Positions 8,146 to 14,998 of a stretch of DNA of 14,998 nt are shown piece after piece. The stretch spans positions 1-14,998 of the forward strand of contig FR881246.1 of assembly GCA_000434735.1 (NCBI GenBank). Direction: 5' to 3'. The notes beneath the pieces were generated by a model. It saw only the letters and a program-made list of their open reading frames with translations, was not told the origin of the DNA and searched no databases. The translations under genes were made by a program, and so were the position numbers. This DNA comes from Bacteroides sp. CAG:530 (lineage in GTDB: Bacteria; Bacteroidota; Bacteroidia; Bacteroidales; Bacteroidaceae). Each line of letters starts with the position of its first letter. Position 1 is the first letter of the stretch.

Positions 8146-8544
8146 TCAGCGCTTGGTTTCACTACGGTTGGCAGATACCACTACCTCATCAAGCGATACA
8201 TCATCGGGGTCCAACTCGAAATTCAATTCGATTGAGGCACCCGCTTTTACGGTTACATTCTTCTGAATAGTACGGTAACCCATAGATTTAATTTCCAAAG
8301 TAAGCGTACCTACCGGCAGGTTCTTCAAGAAATAGTGTCCAGACACATCGGTAGTGGTACCAATGGTAGTACCCTTTACCAAAATAGCGATATAAGGCAA
8401 ATGCTCGCCATTTTGCTTGTCTATCACGTGTCCATACAGATTGGCATCTGTTCCATTAGGCGGAACCTCAACACCGGCTTTCATCATGAGCGGCATAAAC
8501 ATTGCCCACAACATCAAAAATGTAATCTTTACTCTTGTTTTCAT
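8146..8544 (-). CDS. N-terminal fragment of the TonB-dependent receptor
   Basis: This 132-residue open frame holds the signal peptide (hydrophobic MKTRVKITFLMLWAMFMPLM), the CarboxypepD_reg-like beta-sandwich (LYGHVIDKQNGEHLPYIAI ... GHYFLKNLPVGTLTLEIKSMGYR) and the TonB box. It ends in TGA immediately after SANRSETKR. If translated alone it would be a small soluble periplasmic domain with a TonB box and no barrel. The start is the ATG at 8544 in an A-rich context; it lies 186 bases downstream of the stop of the small His/Cys protein and is probably in the same transcript. Confidence 0.7.
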   Translation of the reverse strand: MKTRVKITFLMLWAMFMPLMMKAGVEVPPNGTDANLYGHVIDKQNGEHLPYIAILVKGTTIGTTTDVSGHYFLKNLPVGTLTLEIKSMGYRTIQKNVTVKAGASIELNFELDPDDVSLDEVVVSANRSETKR

Positions 8545-8597
8545 TTTATTTTGGTTGTTATAATTATTGTTTCAGATTTTACATAGTATTGGCATAA

Positions 8598-8618
8598 ACG
8601 GAGATGTGACATCTCCGT
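8598..8618. repeat. Perfect 10-bp dyad in front of the receptor
   Basis: ACGGAGATGT (8598-8607) is the exact reverse complement of 8609-8618 around one central base. It lies 54 bases upstream of the receptor ATG and 112 bases after the stop of the small His/Cys protein. There is no T tract on either side, so it is a better candidate for an operator or a leader hairpin than for a terminator. Confidence 0.55.
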
Positions 8619-8730
8619 CCATTTCACGACTCAAGTCTTAAAAAGTCGCAAAATAGCCTTCGCTCCATTCAGAATAAGTCACAACAAGACACACTATTCC
8701 CAATAGAGTAAGATATTTACAAAAAAGATA

Positions 8731-9072
8731 TTATGAAAGACGTGCTACAGGAGGGGCACGCGATGAGGACGACAGCCTATTTTTCTTCTCTATCGCCACC
8801 AAAGGGCATACCAACAAGAATGAGAGAAGATGTGGGCTGAAAGTTATATGAAATGTTGGAGACTCAATGAAAGGAAACAAGGAGAAATGACAGATAGGGC
8901 AATTATTATCGCCGTCGCTTCCGGTGTCAGTTTGTCCTGCGTCAGTTCGAAATATACCAATAGTACCGTCGGCATTGTGAACGTGTATAGCCTTCACAAT
9001 GCTTATCGACATAAAGCACAATAACAGTGCCCATACGACTATTGCTTTATTTCTGTTTTCCCTTTTCATCAT
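8731..9072 (-). CDS. Small exported protein with HxH and CxxCH putative metal site
   Basis: A 112- or 113-residue protein. The start is one of two adjacent ATGs (9072 or 9069); the frame extends to a TTG at 9087, but that overlaps the -7 box. Seen: signal peptide or anchor (KRENRNKAIVVWALLLCFMSISIVKA), then HVHNADG, an acidic linker with TDTGSDGDNN, CPICHFSLFPF, a second hydrophobic stretch (HLLSFLLVCPLVAI), and a basic tail with SSSSRAPP. The HxH and CxxCH pattern would suit zinc, copper or heme-iron binding in the periplasm. From memory, short proteins of this type with a C-terminal R-G/A-P-P motif are common directly upstream of TonB-dependent receptors in Bacteroidetes; I cannot name the family with certainty. 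It probably forms a unit with the interrupted receptor. Confidence 0.65.
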   Translation of the reverse strand: MMKRENRNKAIVVWALLLCFMSISIVKAIHVHNADGTIGIFRTDAGQTDTGSDGDNNCPICHFSLFPFIESPTFHITFSPHLLSFLLVCPLVAIEKKNRLSSSSRAPPVARLS

Positions 9073-9084
9073 GATATTCAGATG

Positions 9085-9092
9085 CAAAAGTA
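9085..9092 (-). promoter_or_regulatory. -7 box very close to the small His/Cys protein start
   Basis: TACTTTTG on the minus strand (9092-9085) fits TAnnTTTG. Only 12 bases separate it from the first ATG at 9072, so a transcript from this box would have almost no leader. No TTG is present at the expected -33 distance, which lowers confidence. Confidence 0.5.
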
Positions 9093-9154
9093 GTCATTTC
9101 GTCAATAATGCTACATCATTTTGTCTATAACTTTTGTTAATGTATTGGTATAAA

Positions 9155-9201
9155 TATAAAAGTTCCATACGCTTTTTCGTTAAGCATATGGAACTTTTAT
9201 A
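9155..9201 (-). terminator. Terminator hairpin downstream of the acyltransferase
   Basis: Bases 9155-9169 are the exact reverse complement of 9187-9201 (15 bp); a further 4-bp stem GCTT/AAGC (9171-9174 with 9182-9185) continues inside. The stem ends are A/T runs. It lies 73 bases past the acyltransferase stop on the minus strand and upstream of the promoter of the small His/Cys gene, separating the two units. Confidence 0.8.
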
Positions 9202-9274
9202 ATAATTATAAGATGCTATACTTATATATAAGGTGTTACTCTACGTACAATACCAATCCTTTGATGTGAAATAC

Positions 9275-10408
9275 TTATATCTTCAGAAAGACACGGTATT
9301 TGTACATAATCCTCAATATCAGAAAGACGATAAGATAATTAACTAAGCTCAACCATACGGGATAATAGCTGCCGAGATATTGTTCCAAACCATAGCTGAC
9401 AGAAGCCGCTATGGAACGGAAATTAATAACCTCGCCTAAAATATAAGCGGTAATAGAATTCATTCCGTAAATCTTCAGCCAATTCAGACCATAAGTATGC
9501 CCTTTATAGTCTATCCAATAATAAAACATCCCCATAAGCAAGAAGCAAAGCCCACCGGAAAACAAAGTCATACTGCCTGTCCACAGACGTTTGATAATAG
9601 GCATTTGCATGCTCCACAACAGAGATATCCCAATCAATGCTATCCCTACCGATAATAAAAGCTGAACTACCTTCCTTCTATTACTCTTTCCCTCTTTCAT
9701 TATCTTTCCGGCAAAGGTGCCCAGCATTACCGTCACTCCAAAAGTCAGACTACTCCATATCCAAGTATAAGTATAATTAGGAGAGAAATGCCAAACACCG
9801 TCTTCGCCCCAATAAACACCGTCTCGAAAACGCCCCAGCACCAACTGATCTATTTTTTCAGCGAAATTCCCTTCGGGAGAATAATCTCCACAAAAAGTCA
9901 TGGGAATCCAATAAACCACAAGAAGCAGTAGTGTAATCAATACCTGATACTTAAAAGAACAGTGAAGCAAAATTAAAGCCGAAATAAGATATCCAGTAGC
10001 TATCGCCTGAAGAGTATTCGAATACAGATAAAGACATTTCGGATCCAAGCCCAGCAAGTTTCCCTGTACAATCATGCCAAAGATAAACAATAAAACAAAT
10101 CGCCTGAATATTTTCCGATAAACAGCCCATTTATCAGGGTTTTCTCTGAACTTGGCAAATGAGAAAGGCATGGAAGCTCCTGTCATGAACAGAAAAAGCG
10201 GCATCACAAGATCCCAAAACCGGAAGCCAACCCAAACCTCATGATCGAACTGATATAAAATGCCATTAAGCCACGGTAGATTAAGACGCGTCCCCAAAGC
10301 GACGAATACAGGTTGGAAGAAAACCAAAAGAAAGAGGTCGAACCCACGCAGGATATCGAGCGACGCCAAACGTCCGGATACAGGAGACAAAGGTGTATTC
10401 ATAAACAT
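9275..10408 (-). CDS. Multi-pass membrane acyltransferase, DUF5009/HGSNAT-like
   Basis: A 377-residue polytopic inner-membrane protein with about 10 hydrophobic segments. Seen: N-terminal RLASLDILRGFDLFLLVFF, the FWDLVMPLFLFMTGASMPFS segment, a soluble loop with PNYTYTWIWSS, and the C-terminal WLKIYGMNSITAYILGE. These are marks of the DUF5009 / heparan-alpha-glucosaminide N-acetyltransferase-like (COG4299) family. Family knowledge: such proteins are thought to move acetyl groups from cytoplasmic acetyl-CoA to a sugar on the far side of the membrane. Two in-frame ATGs (10408, 10402) are possible starts. The start is only 16 bases after a hairpin and T tract (10425-10475), so expression probably depends on read-through from the SusC/SusD unit or on anti-termination. 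Acceptor unknown; in this setting it may acetylate or deacetylate an imported glycan or an envelope glycan. Confidence 0.8.
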   Translation of the reverse strand: MFMNTPLSPVSGRLASLDILRGFDLFLLVFFQPVFVALGTRLNLPWLNGILYQFDHEVWVGFRFWDLVMPLFLFMTGASMPFSFAKFRENPDKWAVYRKIFRRFVLLFIFGMIVQGNLLGLDPKCLYLYSNTLQAIATGYLISALILLHCSFKYQVLITLLLLVVYWIPMTFCGDYSPEGNFAEKIDQLVLGRFRDGVYWGEDGVWHFSPNYTYTWIWSSLTFGVTVMLGTFAGKIMKEGKSNRRKVVQLLLSVGIALIGISLLWSMQMPIIKRLWTGSMTLFSGGLCFLLMGMFYYWIDYKGHTYGLNWLKIYGMNSITAYILGEVINFRSIAASVSYGLEQYLGSYYPVWLSLVNYLIVFLILRIMYKYRVFLKI

Positions 10409-10424
10409 ATAACTTTTTCATATT

Positions 10425-10475
10425 AAAAAAAGGAGCCGTTGGTATAACGTGCTTGGCACCAATCCAACGACTCCT
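10425..10475 (-). terminator. Terminator or attenuator between lipoprotein and acyltransferase genes
   Basis: On the minus strand, 10475-10464 pairs with 10442-10431 (12 bp with one T-G pair), and the run continues into seven T (10431-10425). The pairing is clean only in minus-strand RNA: on the plus strand the odd pair is a C-A mismatch. An inner hairpin GTGC-TTG-GCAC sits in the loop (10449-10459). It is 55 bases after the lipoprotein stop and 16 bases before the acyltransferase ATG. Confidence 0.85.
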
Positions 10476-10510
10476 AAGAACTCAATCGTTTGATTCCAAT
10501 TTATTTGCTA

Positions 10511-10518
10511 CAAATATA
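10511..10518 (-). promoter_or_regulatory. Possible -7 box upstream of the acyltransferase
   Basis: TATATTTG on the minus strand (10518-10511) fits TAnnTTTG and lies just after the lipoprotein stop. No TTG is found 19-21 bases upstream, so it is weak. If used, the hairpin at 10425-10475 would be in the leader of the acyltransferase message. Confidence 0.3.
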
Positions 10519-10530
10519 TCGAAATAATAC

Positions 10531-11001
10531 CTATTTATTCAGTATAACCCGAACTGTCCATGTTTTTTTAGTTCCATTTGCCGCCATGACAACATATCTG
10601 CGTTCAGAAGTCCAATCGCCCGGCACTCCCAATTTTGGAGAGCCTTCAATTGGTGTCACACGTGCTGCTGTAGACACATTGAAATACACAACCAAGTTAT
10701 TCAAGGATACTTTTGCACGTTCGGCTTCCGTAAAACTGCCACTTGCAGAAGGAATGTTAAAGGTTGCAGTAACCTTAGCCTCTTCCTCATTAATGTCATT
10801 AGATTTCTCCAATTCTTTTTCTGCTACCTTAAACTCACCTGTCAAAGCATCCTTTTCCGTTGTATAATAGCGGTGATATGCGCCGACCGAAGTTATTTCC
10901 GCTTCCCCATAAGCCTCAAGGTCATCCTTGCACGAAGAAACGAATGGCAGCAACAACAATATAAGCAGCCATTTTATGTCTGATAAATTAATTCTATTCA
11001 T
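10531..11001 (-). CDS. SusD-linked surface lipoprotein, DUF5018-like
   Basis: A 156-residue lipoprotein from the ATG at 11001; an upstream in-frame extension (to 11037) would put residues before the signal peptide and is unlikely. Seen: type II signal peptide KWLLILLLLPFVSSC with the lipobox Cys, followed directly by KDDLEAYGE; the acidic residues after Cys resemble the Bacteroidetes surface-export signal. The rest is a small beta-sandwich ending NLVVYFNVSTAARVTPIEG ... YVVMAANGTKKTWTVRV. That order (strand, SxxARVxPxxG, then Y-V-V-AxxGxxKxWxV) is what I associate with DUF5018 domains in glycan-uptake loci. It follows SusD by 44 bases, so it is likely co-transcribed and a glycan-binding or accessory part of the complex. 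Ligand unknown. Confidence 0.75.
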   Translation of the reverse strand: MNRINLSDIKWLLILLLLPFVSSCKDDLEAYGEAEITSVGAYHRYYTTEKDALTGEFKVAEKELEKSNDINEEEAKVTATFNIPSASGSFTEAERAKVSLNNLVVYFNVSTAARVTPIEGSPKLGVPGDWTSERRYVVMAANGTKKTWTVRVILNK

Positions 11002-11045
11002 TGTTTTTATTTCATTAATTAATAATTCGAATAACATTCTTCATT

Positions 11046-12899
11046 TTACCACAAAGGATTCTGATCTTTCTCTGTAACAGCAGAGTTGGCATTAATCAAG
11101 CTTTGCGGAATAGGATACAGATAACGTTTCTTAGAGAATGTACGATCTGCATTTCCATATCCCTGCGTACCGATAAACATACGATGTCTGTCACTGCTGA
11201 TTTCAATAAATGTAGCCGGTGTTCGCAATTCCTTGATAACCTCACTGCCGGCAGGCTGTCCGTTGTTTGCCTCTTCACCATATTTGCCCCAACGCAACAA
11301 AGACCAATAATAGTCGCTTTCCATAGGCAATTCTACATGGCGTTCTATTTTATAATCATTCCATGCATCAGCCAAAGTAGAGGCTTCAGATTCCGGCAAG
11401 CCGCCATGCACCGTACGCGTCTGATTGAAAGTAGCTACAGCCTCCGACAATTTTGAAGGATCATTCTTTGCCAGACAAAGAAGGGCTTCAGCCTTGTTCA
11501 ACAATGCCCGTCCGTACCGGAAAATCACATAATGATAGTCAGTTGGGACATCATAAAATATACGCCAATCATTAATATAAACGCCCTTTCGCCACAAGTA
11601 ATTGGTCGCTCCCATTTCAGCAGTACCCGGAGCCTCTCCTAAACTACAACGCTGCAGATTTCCAGTCTTGTGCATCGTTACCAATTCACCGTAGTATTCA
11701 CAAGAATCCTGTACTATTGTTGCATAGAAACGTTTATCACGATGGGTATACATAAAATCATTAATATGAGTTCCGGCATCCTTGTTTTTTGTTTCATAAG
11801 CCAAAGAATGCTCGTCCAACTCATCTGCATTCACTGCCAAATCTCTTACAGCATCATTAGAAATGGCATTGGTATTATTCACGAACTGTGAAGTTGTATT
11901 CCATTTCTTTGCCTTATTCGTCAGTTGATCAATAACTAAATAATCATCCACAAGGTTTTGCGAAGGAGAATGCTCTAACCAACATTCAAACACCCAATCC
12001 CTTTTGAACAAAGGACCGCGTCCCAACTTCTTCAGATTATCATTTCCCTGATTAGGTATTACCATCTGCATATAAGTATCACCACCATTAGTATTCTCTT
12101 TACTGAAATATCTAGCCAATATGATCTCCGATGAAGAGTAAGGGTTTTCTTGATTAAACATTCCACCATAATTAGCATCCAAAGAATATCCCCGAATGGC
12201 ATCTACCGCCACTACAGCCTGTTCCCACAATTTTTTCTTTCGTGCGGCATCCGTACTGTAAGCCGCAGCCGTCAGGCACACTTCCGATTTCAAAGCCCGA
12301 GCGGCATTAGCATTGGCACGTCCGGCAGGATAAGTCTCCGGCAATCCAGCAATGGCCTCATCTAGATCGTTCAATATCAGGTCATAGGTCTTATCGATAG
12401 ATTCGGTAAGGGGCAGATTGAATTCATCATCTACTTGCAATGTCCTGTCCACCCAAATCACACGCCCACAATGTTTCGCCTGATAATAATATATCATAGC
12501 TCGGAGCATTTTTCCCTCGGCAACCAGCTCTTTCTTATCCTTTTCAGATAAACCTGCAGAAGCAGAAGCCTGTTCAATAATCAGATTACACCTGCGAATA
12601 AGAGAGAACTTGTCAAATCCGAAATCATGTTCCCTATTTATCAGGTCACGCGCTTCTCCCGGACAACTCTGTCGGAGAATGGTGTTCAACGTTATCTGGT
12701 CGTCTTCCCAGAATTGGTGATACAAACTTAAGATATTGGGATAAGTGCGCAGCACGAATGCGTCGGCTGTAGACCGGGTTCCCCATACCAACTCTTCCGA
12801 ATAAGTTTCCGTAGGTTTCGTATCTAAAAAATGCTCACAACTTTGCAGTGTCAACATCCCTCCTAAGAGTACAGGAACTATATATTTTACTAATTTCAT
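11046..12899 (-). CDS. SusD/RagB-family nutrient-binding outer-membrane lipoprotein
   Basis: A 617-residue lipoprotein that caps the SusC barrel and captures substrate at the cell surface. Seen: type II signal peptide with lipobox LQSC (Cys21) followed by EHFLDTKPTETYSEE, the standard SusD N-terminus; alpha-helical TPR-like segments (AEGKMLRAMIYYYQAKHCGRVIWV; ALKSEVCLTAAAYS); and C-terminal SusD hallmarks FRYGRALLNKAEALLCLAK, WNDYKIERHVELPMESDYYW, RWGKYGEE and the ending RYLYPIPQSLINAN ... QNPLW. The length is within the usual 500-650. It begins 20 bases after the SusC stop and is followed by the lipoprotein gene, so one operon. The substrate cannot be deduced from the sequence; several Trp and Tyr residues could form the binding platform. 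Confidence 0.96.
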   Translation of the reverse strand: MKLVKYIVPVLLGGMLTLQSCEHFLDTKPTETYSEELVWGTRSTADAFVLRTYPNILSLYHQFWEDDQITLNTILRQSCPGEARDLINREHDFGFDKFSLIRRCNLIIEQASASAGLSEKDKKELVAEGKMLRAMIYYYQAKHCGRVIWVDRTLQVDDEFNLPLTESIDKTYDLILNDLDEAIAGLPETYPAGRANANAARALKSEVCLTAAAYSTDAARKKKLWEQAVVAVDAIRGYSLDANYGGMFNQENPYSSSEIILARYFSKENTNGGDTYMQMVIPNQGNDNLKKLGRGPLFKRDWVFECWLEHSPSQNLVDDYLVIDQLTNKAKKWNTTSQFVNNTNAISNDAVRDLAVNADELDEHSLAYETKNKDAGTHINDFMYTHRDKRFYATIVQDSCEYYGELVTMHKTGNLQRCSLGEAPGTAEMGATNYLWRKGVYINDWRIFYDVPTDYHYVIFRYGRALLNKAEALLCLAKNDPSKLSEAVATFNQTRTVHGGLPESEASTLADAWNDYKIERHVELPMESDYYWSLLRWGKYGEEANNGQPAGSEVIKELRTPATFIEISSDRHRMFIGTQGYGNADRTFSKKRYLYPIPQSLINANSAVTEKDQNPLW

Positions 12900-12919
12900 A
12901 TTCTGTGTTTTTTTAATTA

Positions 12920-14998
12920 TTAGAATCCAATGTTAAAACTAATCGAATATATTCTGCTGACAGGATAAGTATACAAATTAGTCTCTCCGATTTCAGGGTC
13001 AATATTGTATTTATTTGATCCACTGAATGTCAACAGATTATATCCACTCAGAGAAATATCGCACTTCGTTATCCATGGTACCCTCTTCAAGACTTTATGT
13101 TTCAGGTCATAACCTATATTCAAGTTCTTCAGACGGATATAGCCGGTATTAACCAACCAAAAATCAGATGTCTCACCATTGTTACTGCCATTATATTTAG
13201 TAGTACTTCGCAAACGTGGGAAATTGGCGTTACGGTTGTCAGGTGTCCAAACATCTTTCTGGAAATCATAAATTACAGACAAGTATCCATAATCAGAGCC
13301 TTGTCCCCTCAATCTGTCTCCAAAATAAAAGTCCTTTGCCGTGGCTCCCTGCCACAACATATTCATAAACCAGCCTTTATATTTCAGGTCTACACTTATA
13401 CCATACTGCCCGCGTGGAGAAGAATTCTTACCGATACGGTGTTGGTCATTAGCGTCAATTATACCGTCTCCGTTGAAATCGTAATACTTGATATCACCGG
13501 CTCCCAAGTTTACCGAATTCTGACGTTTAGGAGAATTCATCACATCTTCCTGATTTTGATAATATCCCAAAGATTCATAACCGACACCCCAATATCCCTT
13601 CGCATGGGTTGTACGTTTATAAGGATTCTTCAAACTGGTTTCAGCTTCATACGGGTCATTCATCCAAAATGAATCAAAATAGGTAAAGTTGGCACTAACG
13701 GCATATTCAAAATCGCCTCTCTTTTCTTTCCACTGCACCAAGAATTCGCCTCCCTGACGAATACTTTCACCGTCAGATTTCACATTTGGTAGTGAAGTTC
13801 CCAGCGGAGCGGTATATGCCACATGTGAAGGAGATGCCAGATATCCTTTTGTTGACATGCGGAAATATTCGATAGAGCCTAACAGACGACTATCCAAAGA
13901 AGCAAAATCCAATCCTATATTGGTACTGCGTGTTGTGAACCAAGAGATATCCTTACTAACCAGAGCACCTTCAGAAAAACCGGGATAGAAGTTGCCTCCC
14001 AATAAATATCCGCGTTCGTCCAAATTATAAGATTGCAAGTAAGAATATTCAGAAATATCATCCAAGCCTATTTCTCCATAAGAAGCCCTAAGTTTAAATA
14101 AATCCAAGATATGACGATCTTTCAAGTTTTGCCAAAAAGGTTCTTCAGACAACACCCATGCAGCCGAACCTGAATAAAAGACACCCCAACGTTTTCCTCT
14201 TGGGAAGTTGTCACTACCATCATAGCGCATGCTTCCTTCCACCACATATTTGCTTGCATAATCATATTTCAAGTGAGCTACCAAACCGGCACGTGCATGC
14301 GTACCCTCGGCAGAAGAATTTGTTGCTGTGGCAACAGGACCCGGATTAATCTGGTCTACATTCAACAAATATTCTTTTCGTCCCAAAGTTGCATTATCAT
14401 AAATGTATTTATTGGCTTCAATACCCGCAGTAGCACTAATGGTATGCACTGCATTAAAAGTACGGTCATAATTGGCGAAAGCCTGTACTGTATACCCTGA
14501 CATATTCAAATAGTATTTCTCCAAAGACGGTTTGCTTGGAGTATTCGGATTCCCATCCCAGTCGTATAAAAGCGGTGATTTCTTCCAATCTTTTTGTCGG
14601 TCGGCAGTCAAGCGGTAATTACCCAATGCTTTCAGTCTCAATCCTGCTACCCAAGGAACAGTCCATTCCAATCCCAAATTGGCTTTAATTGTCGCGATAT
14701 CTCCTTTGCTGTATCCGGCTTCCGGTGAAATTTCAGCCAACGGATTATCGGGAATATTATTCAATTGCCCATATTGGTTGTACGCATTTTCCCAAGGTAA
14801 CTTACCCTGAATATGACTCCATACACTACTATAGCTACCTCCAGTAGTGCTCAATGGAGAGCGGCTCTTTGTCAGATAGCCCTCAATGCCGGAAGTGACT
14901 TTTACGCCTGCCTCCTTGAAATCCGCAATAATATTGGTGCGGTAGTTATAACGTTGCAGATTGTTCGTATTGTTCTTATAAATAGGGATATTCAGTAA
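12920..14998 (-). CDS. SusC/RagA-family TonB-linked outer-membrane transporter (5' end outside window)
   Basis: 692 residues of the C-terminal barrel part are visible; the frame is open to the right edge, so the signal peptide, CarboxypepD_reg domain, TonB box and plug lie outside. The TTG at 14854 is internal because the frame continues upstream with a normal SusC-like segment (GVKVTSGIEGYLTKSRSPL). Seen: barrel strands such as YVVEGSMRYDGSDNFPRGKR and GVFYSGSAAWVLSEEPFW, LRASYGEIG, the acidic loop FNGDGIIDANDQHRIG (about 13435-13480) common in SusC proteins, and the final strand YSISFNIGF. It imports an oligosaccharide or peptide-type ligand in a TonB-dependent way together with SusD. It is first in the visible operon; its promoter and any regulator are beyond the window. 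Confidence 0.95.
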   Translation of the reverse strand, partial: LLNIPIYKNNTNNLQRYNYRTNIIADFKEAGVKVTSGIEGYLTKSRSPLSTTGGSYSSVWSHIQGKLPWENAYNQYGQLNNIPDNPLAEISPEAGYSKGDIATIKANLGLEWTVPWVAGLRLKALGNYRLTADRQKDWKKSPLLYDWDGNPNTPSKPSLEKYYLNMSGYTVQAFANYDRTFNAVHTISATAGIEANKYIYDNATLGRKEYLLNVDQINPGPVATATNSSAEGTHARAGLVAHLKYDYASKYVVEGSMRYDGSDNFPRGKRWGVFYSGSAAWVLSEEPFWQNLKDRHILDLFKLRASYGEIGLDDISEYSYLQSYNLDERGYLLGGNFYPGFSEGALVSKDISWFTTRSTNIGLDFASLDSRLLGSIEYFRMSTKGYLASPSHVAYTAPLGTSLPNVKSDGESIRQGGEFLVQWKEKRGDFEYAVSANFTYFDSFWMNDPYEAETSLKNPYKRTTHAKGYWGVGYESLGYYQNQEDVMNSPKRQNSVNLGAGDIKYYDFNGDGIIDANDQHRIGKNSSPRGQYGISVDLKYKGWFMNMLWQGATAKDFYFGDRLRGQGSDYGYLSVIYDFQKDVWTPDNRNANFPRLRSTTKYNGSNNGETSDFWLVNTGYIRLKNLNIGYDLKHKVLKRVPWITKCDISLSGYNLLTFSGSNKYNIDPEIGETNLYTYPVSRIYSISFNIGF

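Larger units (their letters stand above)
6196..8544 (-). pseudogene. TonB-dependent receptor interrupted by one in-frame TGA
   Basis: Read without the stop, this is a normal full-length receptor of 782 positions: signal peptide (1 to about 23), CarboxypepD_reg-like domain (about 36-112), TonB box region DEVVVSANRSE (119-129), plug domain with GFTQVRINGLDG and RVEVVRGGGSALFGASAIGG, then a 22-strand-type barrel ending in YFVGMKLTY. Codon 133 (8148-8146) is TGA. The reading frame is identical on both sides, so this is a nonsense change, not a frameshift; CGA (Arg) to TGA is one transition. No other damage was found in about 650 downstream codons. This suggests a recent loss, a sequencing error, or read-through; TGA followed by C is a leaky context. 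The substrate is unknown; paired cysteines NCQNC in the plug and the upstream His/Cys protein hint at metal, heme or a related cofactor. Confidence 0.8.

Noticed and set aside
8130..8148. Frameshift or two overlapping genes in the receptor
   Set aside because: The codons before and after the TGA are in the same frame, and the GTG at 8130 has no ribosome-binding context and would give a product with no signal peptide.
8672..8699. Possible hairpin after the small His/Cys gene (GAATAAGT ... ACTATTC)
   Set aside because: Needs a bulge, has a short stem and no T tract in the right place; not convincing as a terminator.
14158..14998. Plus-strand open frames opposite SusC (14158-14349, 14273-14500, 14813-14998)
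   Set aside because: Shadows of the SusC reading frame; no recognisable motifs or start signals.

Overview
The window looks like a chromosome segment of a gut-type Bacteroidales bacterium (Bacteroides, Phocaeicola or Prevotella-like; I cannot name a species). The case rests on a SusC/SusD pair with lipoproteins, a LytTR-type two-component system, a GH109-type secreted enzyme, AT-rich start regions without strong Shine-Dalgarno sequences, and -7 boxes of the Bacteroidetes type TAnnTTTG upstream of several genes. Moderate GC and no transposase, integrase, CRISPR, tRNA or rRNA were seen.

Layout. At 1-1201 (+) is the 3' end of a LytS-type sensor kinase and its LytTR response regulator. They meet a convergent small outer-membrane barrel gene (1271-1843, -) at a long shared hairpin. 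Divergently, uvrB (2162-4189, +) is followed by its own promoter-bearing neighbour, a secreted GH109/Gfo-Idh-MocA protein (4340-5923, +), which ends in a strong terminator. Between that terminator and the next minus-strand gene lies an array of four 21-nt, internally palindromic tandem repeats (6053-6136).

From 6196 to the right edge everything is on the minus strand. First comes a metal-site small exported protein (8731-9072) followed by a TonB-dependent receptor (6196-8544) that is interrupted by one in-frame TGA right after its TonB box, while the rest of the frame is intact. Then comes a polysaccharide/nutrient-uptake locus read right to left: SusC (partial, 12920-14998), SusD (11046-12899), a DUF5018-like surface lipoprotein (10531-11001), a terminator or attenuator hairpin, and a multi-pass membrane acyltransferase (9275-10408).

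How the parts fit: SusC, SusD and the lipoprotein should form one outer-membrane import complex, and the acyltransferase probably modifies a sugar or envelope glycan at the inner membrane. The small His/Cys protein and the broken receptor look like a separate metal, heme or cofactor uptake unit. No clearly new defence or mobile system is visible. The most unusual items are the single-codon interruption of the receptor, the 21-nt palindromic repeat array, and the hairpin-plus-T-tract placed directly in front of the acyltransferase start.
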